DNA of 57,404 nt from Verrucomicrobia bacterium UBA3750 (lineage in GTDB: Bacteria; Verrucomicrobiota; Kiritimatiellia; RFP12; UBA1067). Shown piece by piece: positions 9,333 to 17,040 of this stretch. The DNA is taken from positions 19,349-76,752 of the forward strand of contig DFGM01000105.1 of assembly GCA_002371755.1 (NCBI GenBank). Direction: 5' to 3'. Position numbers and translations under genes: made by a program. Under the pieces are notes generated by a model. The model had not been told where the DNA came from, did not search any database, and saw only the letters and a list, made by a program, of their open reading frames with translations. How positions within the stretch are numbered: the first letter of the stretch is position 1; every line of letters begins with the position of its first letter.

Positions 9333-9890
9333 TCAGTCCAGGACGTCGGTGACAAGGCCGCGGGCTACTTTCTGCGCGACGGCCCGGTTGGTGAGCGCTT
9401 GAAGGACGACCAGTGCGAAAAGCATGGATGCCCCCGGCGCTTGCCCGGTGATGACGTTGCCGTCCGCCACTGCAGGCACCCCGGCACTCTTGCGGTCGAG
9501 GTCCATTACGCAGGTCGGATAGCACGTCACATGCTGGTCGGGGTCGAGGACTCCTGCCTCTACAAGGACGAGAGGGGCTGCGCAGATTGCGCAAATGAGC
9601 CGTCCTTCTTCCTTTTGGCGCCGGAGGGCTTCAATCACGGCTTCGCTGTGGCGGAGGTTTTCCGTGCCTTCGCCGCCGCCGGGCAGGACGATGGCTTCGA
9701 AATCGTCGTCTTCGACATCGTCAAAGACGACGTCCGCCTCTGTCTTGATGCCGTGCGCGCCACGAACGCCAAGGGATGACGATATCGAAGCGGATATCGC
9801 CTCCACGCCGCCGCGACGGAGCACGTCGATTGTCGTGAAGGCTTCGATTTCCTCGAAGCCGTCTGCCAAGAGCACCAATGCTTTAGCCAT
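9333..9890 (-). CDS. DJ-1/PfpI (YajL/ThiJ) family protein
   Basis: 185 residues from MAKALVLLADGFEEIE. An AGGAGG ribosome binding site directly precedes this ATG, which favours it over an upstream in-frame start. The nucleophile elbow is AICAAP with Cys103, and the supporting acid is in GFEEIE (Glu13 or Glu14). Both are typical of the DJ-1/YajL clade, whose members protect against oxidative and carbonyl stress or act as glyoxalase-like enzymes. The precise activity cannot be read from sequence. It lies between the RRM protein and the SBP/permease fusion on the same strand. Confidence 0.88.
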   Translation of the reverse strand: MAKALVLLADGFEEIEAFTTIDVLRRGGVEAISASISSSLGVRGAHGIKTEADVVFDDVEDDDFEAIVLPGGGEGTENLRHSEAVIEALRRQKEEGRLICAICAAPLVLVEAGVLDPDQHVTCYPTCVMDLDRKSAGVPAVADGNVITGQAPGASMLFALVVLQALTNRAVAQKVARGLVTDVLD

Positions 9891-9939
9891 TTTCCTCCTC
9901 CGTTTTTCCGCCGTCAAACCCGTTTGGCCGTCCGGGGCT

Positions 9940-10404
9940 TTATTCGGCTACATTCTTCGCGACATTGCACTTCATCTTGCGCCCGAGAATTTCCTTCTCG
10001 CTCAGCACCGCGATTGCGGCCTTCACTTCATCCTCGTTGGGCATGTGCACAAAGCCGAAACCCTTCGACTTGCCGTTGTAGCGGTTGCAGATGATGCGCG
10101 CGGAGTTCACCTTGCCGAACGCCTCGAACTCCTGGCGGAGCCTATCCTCGGTGAGGTCGTAGCTGAGGTTCCCGACATAGATTTCGATCGAACCGTCGGC
10201 CGGGGCGGGATGGTGCTTCATTGGACGGGGCGAGGACTCCTTGCGGAATCTATCCTTCTTGGCGCAATTGCTTGCGCATTTGCCGCGGCGGCAAAGCCAG
10301 GTGACAATGAATTGCGTAATGGCGCCAAGGGCGAACGAGCCAATCGCCACGAGCCAAAGCGTTGCGCAGGTCTCGTCCTGGCAGCATAATGTATTCGGAT
10401 CCAT
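9940..10404 (-). CDS. RRM RNA-binding protein with N-terminal membrane anchor
   Basis: 154 residues. The C-terminal part (about 72-150) is a complete RRM: RNP2 is IYVGNLSY and RNP1 is KGFGFVHM. Bacterial RRM proteins of this kind are usually stand-alone proteins of 80-110 residues. Here a hydrophobic segment near 16-37 and a Cys-rich, basic stretch (CRRGKCASNCAKK) precede it. An internal Met at residue 62 could start a normal soluble RRM protein, so two products are possible. The gene follows rpoD on the same strand, 26 nt downstream. If the long form is made, RNA binding would occur at the membrane. Confidence 0.82.
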   Translation of the reverse strand: MDPNTLCCQDETCATLWLVAIGSFALGAITQFIVTWLCRRGKCASNCAKKDRFRKESSPRPMKHHPAPADGSIEIYVGNLSYDLTEDRLRQEFEAFGKVNSARIICNRYNGKSKGFGFVHMPNEDEVKAAIAVLSEKEILGRKMKCNVAKNVAE

Positions 10405-10430
10405 GTTTCTCTTTTCTCTTTTTGTTAATG

Positions 10431-12473
10431 TTATTGGTTGCGGTAGTCGCCGAGCGATTTCATTCTGCTCGGATGACGGAGTTTGCGCAGCGCCTTTGCT
10501 TCAATCTGGCGAATTCGTTCGCGCGTTACGTTGAAGAGCCTTCCGACTTCTTCCAGCGTGCGCGTGTATCCATCCGAAAGACCGTAGCGGAAATCGATTA
10601 CCTGGCGCTCCCTGTCGGTAAGCGTCTCGAGAATCTCCCGCAACCTGTCTTTCAGAAGGTGTCCCTCGGTTACTTCGAAGGGGTTTTCGCTTGTGGAGTC
10701 GGGGATGAAGTCGCCGTAATGAGCGTCATCGTTGTCGCCGACCTTGGATTGCAGCGAAATGGGCTGCTGTGCCATGCGTTTGACGGCCCTGACCTGATCC
10801 GGAGGCATTTCCATTTCGTCGGAAAGTTCCTTCTCGGTAGGCTCGCGGCCAAGTCTCTGTATGAGCTTTTTCTGCACACGCATGAGCTTGTTGATGGTCT
10901 CGATCATATGCACGGGGATGCGAATGGTCCTGGCTTGATCCGCTATTGCACGGGTGGCGGCCTGGCGAATCCACCAAGTGGCATAGGTCGAGAACTTGTA
11001 TCCGCGCTGGTACTCGAACTTTTCCACGGCCTTCATGAGGCCTGTGTTGCCCTCCTGTATGAGGTCAAGGAACGAGAGCCCGCGGTTCATGTACTTCTTT
11101 ACGATGGAGATGACCAGCCTGAGGTTCGCCTCCACCATCTTGGTGCGGGCCGTCTGCCCGGCCTTGAGCACCTTGCGCATCTCGGAGAAGGTCGACATGA
11201 ACTCCTCCGGAGGCATCCCGAACAATGCTTCCAGCTTGGCCATCTTCACTTTGAGCGCGGCAAGTTCCATGTCGCGTTTCTTCGAGGGTTTGTCCTGCTG
11301 GAGCTTTGCGTTGCGCGCTACCATTGAGCGGTAGGGCAGATATATGCGCTCGTCCGCATCCGCGCAAAGTGTTTCGAGCACCTTCTGTTTGAAGGAAAGG
11401 TCGTCGAAGCACTTGCGGACCGCGGCGCGCGCGTTGGAAAGCTGTTTTTCGGCGCCACGCACTGCGGCAGGCGTGGCTTTTTCGTCCGCGATGGTGGAGA
11501 GATATTTCGTGCTCGCCTCGTAAAGGCGTTTCTCCACGTCCTTTATCTCTTTTCTCAGCCCGGGTATGAGCGCCATGTAGGCATCGCGTTTTTCGTCGAA
11601 CTTGTCGGTGACGATCCTGTCGAACCTCTCGCCCTGGCCTTCAAGCTTGTCGAGAAGCCTCGAATACATAGGAGGCGCGAACAGGAAACGGTTGAAGTAG
11701 TCGCGCGTCTTCTGCTCGGACGTCTCGATCGTCCTGCAAATCGAAATCTCTTCGTCCTTGGTGAGAAGCTGCACCTGCCCCATCTGATGGAGATACATGC
11801 GGATGGGATCCTCGATCATCTCTTGGGCGCGGGCTTTGGCGTCCATCGTCTTTTCGGCCTTGGAGTCAAGCCAGCGCTTGACGTCGTCTTCGCGCAGCAC
11901 CTGCACGCCGAGGGCCTCGAGAATCTTCAGATAGCGTTCCGACTGGATTTCGTCGACGATATTCTGCGGCAGCACCTGGTTGAGTTCTTCGTATGTGATA
12001 TAGCCGCCGTTGGCGTCGCTGCGGCGTTTCACGTCGTTGAGAACTTCATTGAGTTCCTTCTCGCGCAGAATGGAGATGCCTTCCATGGAAGGAAGGACGT
12101 CAAGATCGTCATCCACCTGTTGAGGGGCCATTTCTGCGGGAAGCGGAGGAGGGAGGTCGTCGCCTTCCAGATCTTCGTTTTCTGCGTTTTCGGCCTTATG
12201 GACTTCTGCGACGAGCTTTTCGTCGTCCATCACGCTTGCAAGGTCGCCATCCACATCTGGTGGCGGCATATCGTCATCCTCCGAGTCGGCATCGAATTCG
12301 TCCGCCAATTCGTCCATTGCGGCTTCGAGCTCGCTGTCGGAAATAGGCTCTTCCGGCAATTCTTCCTCGGGCACAACATCAGCGCGAGAGGCCTTTCTGC
12401 CTCTCTTCGACGCCTTTGCAGGCTTTGTCGCAACAGTTTTCTTCTTCTTTTGCGATTCCTTTGGCTTCGCCAT
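10431..12473 (-). CDS. rpoD: Primary sigma factor RpoD/SigA
   Basis: 680 residues. A Lys-rich N-terminus and a long acidic Pro/Asp/Glu stretch (about 35-130) precede a region 1.1-like segment. Regions 1.2-2 follow, with a non-conserved insert of roughly 200 residues. Region 2 contains the core-binding and -10 recognition sequence GYKFSTYATWWIRQAATRAI. Region 4 has TLEEVGRLFNVTRERIRQIE for -35 recognition. The protein directs housekeeping transcription. The ribosome binding site is GGAGG, 5 nt before the ATG. Its promoter overlaps an 11-bp inverted repeat. Confidence 0.96.
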   Translation of the reverse strand: MAKPKESQKKKKTVATKPAKASKRGRKASRADVVPEEELPEEPISDSELEAAMDELADEFDADSEDDDMPPPDVDGDLASVMDDEKLVAEVHKAENAENEDLEGDDLPPPLPAEMAPQQVDDDLDVLPSMEGISILREKELNEVLNDVKRRSDANGGYITYEELNQVLPQNIVDEIQSERYLKILEALGVQVLREDDVKRWLDSKAEKTMDAKARAQEMIEDPIRMYLHQMGQVQLLTKDEEISICRTIETSEQKTRDYFNRFLFAPPMYSRLLDKLEGQGERFDRIVTDKFDEKRDAYMALIPGLRKEIKDVEKRLYEASTKYLSTIADEKATPAAVRGAEKQLSNARAAVRKCFDDLSFKQKVLETLCADADERIYLPYRSMVARNAKLQQDKPSKKRDMELAALKVKMAKLEALFGMPPEEFMSTFSEMRKVLKAGQTARTKMVEANLRLVISIVKKYMNRGLSFLDLIQEGNTGLMKAVEKFEYQRGYKFSTYATWWIRQAATRAIADQARTIRIPVHMIETINKLMRVQKKLIQRLGREPTEKELSDEMEMPPDQVRAVKRMAQQPISLQSKVGDNDDAHYGDFIPDSTSENPFEVTEGHLLKDRLREILETLTDRERQVIDFRYGLSDGYTRTLEEVGRLFNVTRERIRQIEAKALRKLRHPSRMKSLGDYRNQ

Positions 12474-12494
12474 AATCCTCCAGTATACAATACG

Positions 12495-12559
12495 CCCACT
12501 TGCACCTTGTCAAGCGTTGAAGGATAGTATAGCATATTTCGCTGGTGCGTGCAAGTGGG
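12495..12559. repeat. 11-bp inverted repeat flanking the rpoD promoter
   Basis: CCCACTTGCAC at 12495-12505 is the exact reverse complement of GTGCAAGTGGG at 12549-12559. One arm covers the rpoD -35 box; the other lies in the rpoD leader. The 43-bp gap contains the -10 hexamer. This arrangement fits an operator pair, but the binding protein is unknown. Confidence 0.6.
12526..12554 (-). promoter_or_regulatory. Promoter for rpoD
   Basis: The minus strand shows TTGCAC (12554-12549), a 17-bp spacer and TATACT (12531-12526) preceded by ATATGC, an extended -10. The leader to the ATG at 12473 is about 45 nt and contains a GGAGG ribosome binding site. Confidence 0.7.
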
Positions 12560-12588
12560 GCAAAAAAGGAGGAGGAATTATAGAAACC

Positions 12589-12598
12589 GGGGGGGGGG
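12589..12598. repeat. G10 homopolymer beside the rnfE promoter
   Basis: Ten consecutive G residues end at the base before the TTGCCA -35 box of rnfE. Runs of this length are prone to slippage during replication. It is outside the promoter hexamers, so any effect would be through upstream contacts. Confidence 0.8.
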
Positions 12599-12627
12599 TT
12601 GCCACGGGCGCAGAAAAAGTGTATAAT
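12599..12627 (+). promoter_or_regulatory. Promoter for rnfE (near-leaderless)
   Basis: TTGCCA (12599-12604), a 17-bp spacer and TATAAT (12622-12627). The hexamer ends 9 nt before the ATG at 12637, which leaves a leader of about 3 nt. Confidence 0.75.
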
Positions 12628-12636
12628 ACACGTATC

Positions 12637-13314
12637 ATGAAAAATCTAGCAACGATTTGGAACGGAATATTCAAGAACAACCCCATCTTCAGGTTGGTGC
12701 TCGGGCTTTGCCCCACGCTGGCAGTGACTACCAGTTTGGAGAACGCGCTTGGAATGGGCATGGCGGCCACGTTCGTGCTTGTCTGCTCGAATGCACTTGT
12801 CTCTGCGCTGAGAAAAGTGATACCAGGTGCCGTGCATATTCCTTGCTATATAGTCATCATCGCGACGTTCGTCACGGCAATTGATTTGCTGATGCAGGCG
12901 TTTTTGCCAGATCTCTCGGCGAGTCTCGGCATCTTCATTCCTCTTATCGTCGTAAACTGCATCATTCTCGGCAGGGCGGAGGCGTTTGCGAGCAGGAACG
13001 GGGTGGTCGCTTCGATTTGCGACGGCATCGGTTCGGGAATCGGGTTCACGCTGGCGCTGAGCCTTATCGCCATGGTGCGCGAAGTGGTGGGTGCGGGTTC
13101 CATCACGGTGTGGGGCGACATTGCAATCAAGGGCATCAATCCCGGTCCCGTGACGCTGGCGATTCTGCCGGCGGGCGGATTCATCACGCTCGGGCTTCTT
13201 CTCGCGGCCATCAACCGCATAGGTGAATGGAATGCGCGCAGGCATGGTGCGCCTGCCCCCTTGCCCGTGAATCTCGACTGCAGGCATTGCACGGTCTGCC
13301 CCAACGGGAAGTAG
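12637..13314 (+). CDS. rnfE: RnfE/NqrD-type electron transport membrane subunit
   Basis: 225 residues with about six membrane helices. GLCPTLAVTTS contains Cys25, and VNCIILGR contains Cys108. These match the membrane cysteines that share an iron-sulfur cluster between the RnfE/NqrD and RnfA/NqrE subunits. The C-terminus ends in a Cys cluster, CRHCTVC. The complexes couple ferredoxin or NADH oxidation to sodium or proton pumping. Assignment to RnfE rather than NqrD is by resemblance and not certain. None of the other five subunits is in the window; nrdR follows 7 nt after the stop. An upstream in-frame start exists, but it precedes the promoter. Confidence 0.87.
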   Translation: MKNLATIWNGIFKNNPIFRLVLGLCPTLAVTTSLENALGMGMAATFVLVCSNALVSALRKVIPGAVHIPCYIVIIATFVTAIDLLMQAFLPDLSASLGIFIPLIVVNCIILGRAEAFASRNGVVASICDGIGSGIGFTLALSLIAMVREVVGAGSITVWGDIAIKGINPGPVTLAILPAGGFITLGLLLAAINRIGEWNARRHGAPAPLPVNLDCRHCTVCPNGK

Positions 13315-13321
13315 CAGGCGC

Positions 13322-13765
13322 ATGAAGTGCCCCAGGTGCTCGGGAGACGATGACAGGGTCTCCGATACTCGCGAGGTCAACGGCGGCCTTGCGATACGGC
13401 GCCGCAGGGTCTGCAACCGGTGCGGGTTCCGGTTCTCGACCTACGAAGAGATAAATCCCGACGGGGTGGTGGTGGTCAAACGAGATGGCACGCGCCAGCC
13501 GTTCGACAGAAAGAAGCTCGAACAGGCGGTGAAGCGCGCGTGCGGGAAGCGTCCAATTCCTTCCGAACGCTTGAGGGAGTTGCTTGACAGGGTGGTAGGC
13601 GAGTTGAAGCAAGGGGAGGTGGCAAGCGACAAGGTCGCAGAGCTCATAATGAAGGAGCTCTACAAGACAGATGTGGTGGCGTACATCCGTTTTGCAAGTG
13701 TGTACAGGAAGTTCACCGACGTCGAGCAGTTCCTCGCCGTCATATCGGAGGTATCGGAGAAATGA
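13322..13765 (+). CDS. nrdR: Transcriptional repressor NrdR
   Basis: 147 residues, the usual family length. An N-terminal zinc ribbon starts MKCPRCSGDD and ends CNRCGFRFSTYE. An ATP-cone domain follows (VVKRDGTRQPFDRKKLEQAV). NrdR senses ATP/dATP and represses ribonucleotide reductase genes by binding NrdR boxes. No reductase gene is nearby. The stop overlaps the next gene's start by ATGA. Confidence 0.96.
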   Translation: MKCPRCSGDDDRVSDTREVNGGLAIRRRRVCNRCGFRFSTYEEINPDGVVVVKRDGTRQPFDRKKLEQAVKRACGKRPIPSERLRELLDRVVGELKQGEVASDKVAELIMKELYKTDVVAYIRFASVYRKFTDVEQFLAVISEVSEK

Positions 13766-14829
13766 CCGACTTTCATAGATCGCCGATTCGCATCGCGCTC
13801 CTTGGCCTTGGCCGCTCCATGTTCTCTGAACATTATCCGCTTCTCAAGGAACATCCGTCGCTTTTCAAAATCGTGGCGGCCTGCGACCTCGTAAAGGAAC
13901 GCAGAGACTTGATTGCGGCCGATTTCCCGGATTGCCGCATGTACAGGCAATACCAGGACATGCTGGACGAGCCAGATATAGAACTCGTCCTCGTTTCCAC
14001 ATGCACCGTAGACCATGTCGCGCATGCGATGAAGTGCCTGGAGAGGGGTTTCTGGACTCTTGTGGAGCCGCCGCTTGCGCTCAATGTGGAGGATATGAAC
14101 TTTCTGCGCGGTGCTTCGGCCAAGGCAAAGAACAGACTTTTGCCGCTTCAGCGTTCGATTCTGGCACCGGACTTCCTCCTTGCCAAAGAGGCGATTGCGG
14201 ATGCTCGCCTCGGCGAACTCTACGAGGTGCGGGTGCGCAAAGAGGATTTTATCAGGCGCGACGATTGGCAGAGCGTGAAACGTCTGGGTGGTGGTGCGGC
14301 CTACTACGCGCTCACCGACATGATGATTCAGGTGTTGAAGCTTCTCCCCGGGCCTCCCATACAGATGTGGAGCGAACTCAAACGCATCGCCTCGCTGGGA
14401 GACGCCGAGGACTATGTGCACATATGCCTCAAAACCCGCACCCAGGTTTCGGCAGATGTCGAGTTCAACGGCGGGGCCATCGCATCCAATTGCCAGCCGT
14501 CGTTCGTGATACGCGGCGTGCGGGGACAGTTTTCGGTGATGCCGGGCGAATCGAAGGGGGAGCTTTCCATAATCGATCCAGGAATGGTGTTCCCGAGGAG
14601 GCGCTCGAGCGTCCGCACTCCGCCTCTTGAAGATATGCACGAGAAAATCCCCGTGACGCGTATAGCTCTGTCGCTCCCGGCTGGCACGCCGACGGGCTTT
14701 AGCGCATTCTGGAGATGCGTGTACGATACTGTGCGCACGGCGAAGCCGTTCCCTGTCACGGTGGAAGAGGCTATGGAGGCACTCAAGTTCTCGCATCTCG
14801 CGAAAAAGACAAGCCCATTCGGAAAGTGA
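13762..14829 (+). CDS. Gfo/Idh/MocA-fold protein lacking the usual catalytic residues
   Basis: 355 residues. An N-terminal Rossmann domain (RIALLGLGRSMFSEHY) is followed by the alpha/beta C-terminal domain of this oxidoreductase family. In active members an EKP motif supplies a catalytic lysine; here the same place reads VEPPLAL, so Lys is replaced by Pro. The later segment that normally reads like LDLGVHxxD is AYYALTDMM, so the conserved His is also missing. The nucleotide loop GLGRSM is atypical as well. It may bind a cofactor or ligand without turning over substrate, or use another mechanism. It is coupled to nrdR (ATGA) and lies 2 nt before a DtxR-type regulator. Confidence 0.8.
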   Translation: MTDFHRSPIRIALLGLGRSMFSEHYPLLKEHPSLFKIVAACDLVKERRDLIAADFPDCRMYRQYQDMLDEPDIELVLVSTCTVDHVAHAMKCLERGFWTLVEPPLALNVEDMNFLRGASAKAKNRLLPLQRSILAPDFLLAKEAIADARLGELYEVRVRKEDFIRRDDWQSVKRLGGGAAYYALTDMMIQVLKLLPGPPIQMWSELKRIASLGDAEDYVHICLKTRTQVSADVEFNGGAIASNCQPSFVIRGVRGQFSVMPGESKGELSIIDPGMVFPRRRSSVRTPPLEDMHEKIPVTRIALSLPAGTPTGFSAFWRCVYDTVRTAKPFPVTVEEAMEALKFSHLAKKTSPFGK

Positions 14830-14831
14830 AC

Positions 14832-15224
14832 ATGAAAAAACGCGACTCCCAGCAAATGACACAGAGCCTCGAGGATTATCTCGAGTCCATCTATATCCTT
14901 ATTAAAGAAGGGCACGACGCATGCGTGCGCGACGTGGCCAAACACCTTGACGTCAAGATGCCGAGCGTCGTAAAGGCGCTGCACGAGCTGAAAAAACTCT
15001 CGCTGGTCGAGCAGGAGCCATACGGCCCGATCGCTCTCACCGCGAAGGGGGAGCGCGTGGCGGGGATGGTCCTGAACCGCCATACGCTTCTGAGGAAGTT
15101 CCTCATGAAGCTCGGCGTGAGCCGCAAGACGGCCGACAAGGACGCATGTCTTATGGAGCATATCCTCTCCGCCGAGACGTTGGACAGGATTCGTTCTTTC
15201 ACCGAAGATGGCGCCGTGGAATGA
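14832..15224 (+). CDS. DtxR/MntR-family metal-dependent regulator
   Basis: 130 residues from MKKRDSQQMTQSLEDYLESIY. This is the typical start of the DtxR/MntR winged helix, and DVAKHLDVKMPSVVKALHEL is the recognition helix region. The C-terminal part (about 80-130) is the metal-binding and dimerization domain with LRKFLMKLGV. The C-terminal SH3-like domain of DtxR is missing, so it resembles MntR/IdeR-short forms. Expected role: repress metal uptake genes when Mn or Fe is plentiful. The start lies 2 nt after the previous stop, so it is in the same operon. Confidence 0.85.
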   Translation: MKKRDSQQMTQSLEDYLESIYILIKEGHDACVRDVAKHLDVKMPSVVKALHELKKLSLVEQEPYGPIALTAKGERVAGMVLNRHTLLRKFLMKLGVSRKTADKDACLMEHILSAETLDRIRSFTEDGAVE

Positions 15225-15280
15225 ACTTGGCGCCGCACAAGCAGCAAAGTAAAGCAAAATCAAGGAGGAAGGTAAGATAA

Positions 15281-16108
15281 ATGAAGAGTCAGATCAATCT
15301 AATGCGTCAACTTCAGGAGCTCGTGCTTATCCGCGATGAACACCACCAGACCGGAGACGGCAGCCATCTGGACGCGCTGAACGATTCCATCGACGCGCTG
15401 CGCGACAAGCTTGAGCCGCAGGTCGCCGGCATATACGACAGGCTCTACAAGAAGAGCCATATCGTGATTGCGGCCATGGCAAAGGGGTGCTGTTCCGTGT
15501 GCGGCATGCAGGTGCCGATCGCCCAGGCGCAGCAGGTGCGGCTCGCGCAGCATCTTGTGACCTGCTCTAGCTGCGGCAGGATACTTTTCGCGACGGAGGA
15601 GGACGCCCCCAAAAACATTGCCGAACAGCCAGACCGCGACGACGTCCGCACCGGCGTTTCGCGTTTCAGCGCCGAGGAGCTCATGATTCCCGACCTCAAA
15701 GCGACGACTCGCGAGGGAGCCATTGAAGAACTGGCTTTGGCCATGGAGCGCGGAGAGTTCATTTCCAACGCCGAATCACTCGTCCAGAATGCGATGGAGA
15801 GGGAGAGAATCCTTTCCACGGCGATGGATTCCGGTTTTGCTTTCCCGCATGTCCGCGGCGTGGAAGGCGGCGCGCTCACATTCGCCATGGGCGTGAGCCC
15901 CAAGGGGATAGATTGGGATGGCGTGAAGGTGCATGTAGTCTTCCTCAGCGCCATACCGGTAGCCGTTTCGGCTTTCTATTTGAGGCTGCTTGCCGATCTC
16001 ATGGCTGCGTTCCGCAAGAAGGATTCGCTCGCCGCCGTATTGGCGTGCAAGACCTCGCAGGAACTCTGGAAGGCGCTCGTCAAAGCGACGCGTTCGTTCG
16101 TAAAGTGA
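15281..16108 (+). CDS. Zinc-ribbon coiled-coil domain fused to a PTS EIIA (PtsN-like) domain
   Basis: 275 residues. Residues 1-65 form a short coiled coil. Residues 66-103 hold a zinc ribbon with paired cysteines (Cys71/Cys74 and Cys95/Cys98, the second pair in CSSCGRILF), as in CT398/C4-type zinc-ribbon proteins. From about 130 to 275 there is an EIIA type-2 fold with the phospho-acceptor site SGFAFPH (His190). PtsN-like EIIA proteins relay phosphate state to regulatory targets rather than sugars. The two domains are normally separate proteins. A strong AAGGAGG site lies 9 nt upstream. The stop overlaps the GTG of the carboxypeptidase gene. Confidence 0.85.
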   Translation: MKSQINLMRQLQELVLIRDEHHQTGDGSHLDALNDSIDALRDKLEPQVAGIYDRLYKKSHIVIAAMAKGCCSVCGMQVPIAQAQQVRLAQHLVTCSSCGRILFATEEDAPKNIAEQPDRDDVRTGVSRFSAEELMIPDLKATTREGAIEELALAMERGEFISNAESLVQNAMERERILSTAMDSGFAFPHVRGVEGGALTFAMGVSPKGIDWDGVKVHVVFLSAIPVAVSAFYLRLLADLMAAFRKKDSLAAVLACKTSQELWKALVKATRSFVK

Positions 16109-16989
16109 AACCGCTCCTGCGCAAAGCTTTCCGAATCGCGGCTTTCGCGTTCGTTTCGGCGGCGGTTGCCGTTGCCGCCGGAGCGGACGGACAGTTTTCG
16201 CACCGTCGCTCGCCCTATGTGGGCGCGATAGCCATAGAGGCTTCGTCGGGAAGGGTGCTTTTCGCGGATAATGCCGACAGGGAGTGCTATCCGGCGTCTT
16301 GCACCAAACTCATGACCGCCCGGCTTCTTCTGAAGGAGGTTTCTTCCGGCAGAATGAGGATGGATTCGAGGATCGAGCAGTCCAGGCGTTCTGCGCTTGA
16401 ACAGCCCTCGCGCATCGGGCTGCTGCCGGGCGAGACCATCAGCGTGGACGACGCCCTGAAGGCTCTGATGCTGAAGAGCGCCAACGATATTGCAGTGGCG
16501 ATTGCCGAGCGTATCGGAGGGAGCGTGGAGAAGTTCGTGGAGATGATGAACGCCGAGGCTCGCGCACTTGGCATGCGCAATACCACGTTCGCCTCCCCAA
16601 ACGGACTTCCGCCACCACCGCGTTCAGGGCGTGGGTTTGACCGTTCCACCGCCTCCGACCTTGCGCGTCTCGGTGCCGCCATCGTAGCCGAGCAGCCGGA
16701 GCTCTTGGAGTATACAAAGCTCGTCTCGGCGCATGTTCCGGGCGCCAAAGGCGTGAGCGTGCCCATCCAGAACCACAACAACTTCCTCTGGAAGAAAAAC
16801 GTGAAAATGCCTGAAGTGGACGGACTCAAGACCGGCTACATCGATGCAGGGGGCTCTTCAATCGTGCTTACGGCCCGCCGCGGCGGCAAACGCGCCATAG
16901 TCGCGGTCGTGGGTTCCGCTTCCGCAAAAGAGCGGGAAGCGGCGGCGGGACGCATGATGGACGATGCGCTCAATGCGATTTCGTGGTAG
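16105..16989 (+). CDS. dacA: D-alanyl-D-alanine carboxypeptidase (S11, DacA/PBP5 type)
   Basis: 294 residues from a GTG that overlaps the upstream stop (GTGA). A signal peptide spans about 1-27. The three penicillin-binding motifs are present: SCTK (SxxK), SAND (SxN) and LKTGYID (KTG). The enzyme trims the terminal D-Ala from muropeptides in the periplasm. The C-terminal PBP5 beta domain and amphipathic anchor helix are absent, as the protein ends soon after the catalytic domain. The GTG is chosen because it directly opens the signal peptide. Confidence 0.92.
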   Translation: MKPLLRKAFRIAAFAFVSAAVAVAAGADGQFSHRRSPYVGAIAIEASSGRVLFADNADRECYPASCTKLMTARLLLKEVSSGRMRMDSRIEQSRRSALEQPSRIGLLPGETISVDDALKALMLKSANDIAVAIAERIGGSVEKFVEMMNAEARALGMRNTTFASPNGLPPPPRSGRGFDRSTASDLARLGAAIVAEQPELLEYTKLVSAHVPGAKGVSVPIQNHNNFLWKKNVKMPEVDGLKTGYIDAGGSSIVLTARRGGKRAIVAVVGSASAKEREAAAGRMMDDALNAISW

Positions 16990-17004
16990 AGCAAACTTGC
17001 CCGG

Positions 17005-17033
17005 TTGCCTTTTGGACGCAAAAATAGTATAAT
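17005..17033 (+). promoter_or_regulatory. Promoter for pyrH (leaderless)
   Basis: TTGCCT (17005-17010), a 17-bp spacer and TATAAT (17028-17033). The hexamer ends 7 nt before the GTG at 17041, so transcription should begin at or next to the start codon. Confidence 0.75.
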
Positions 17034-17040
17034 ATCCACC

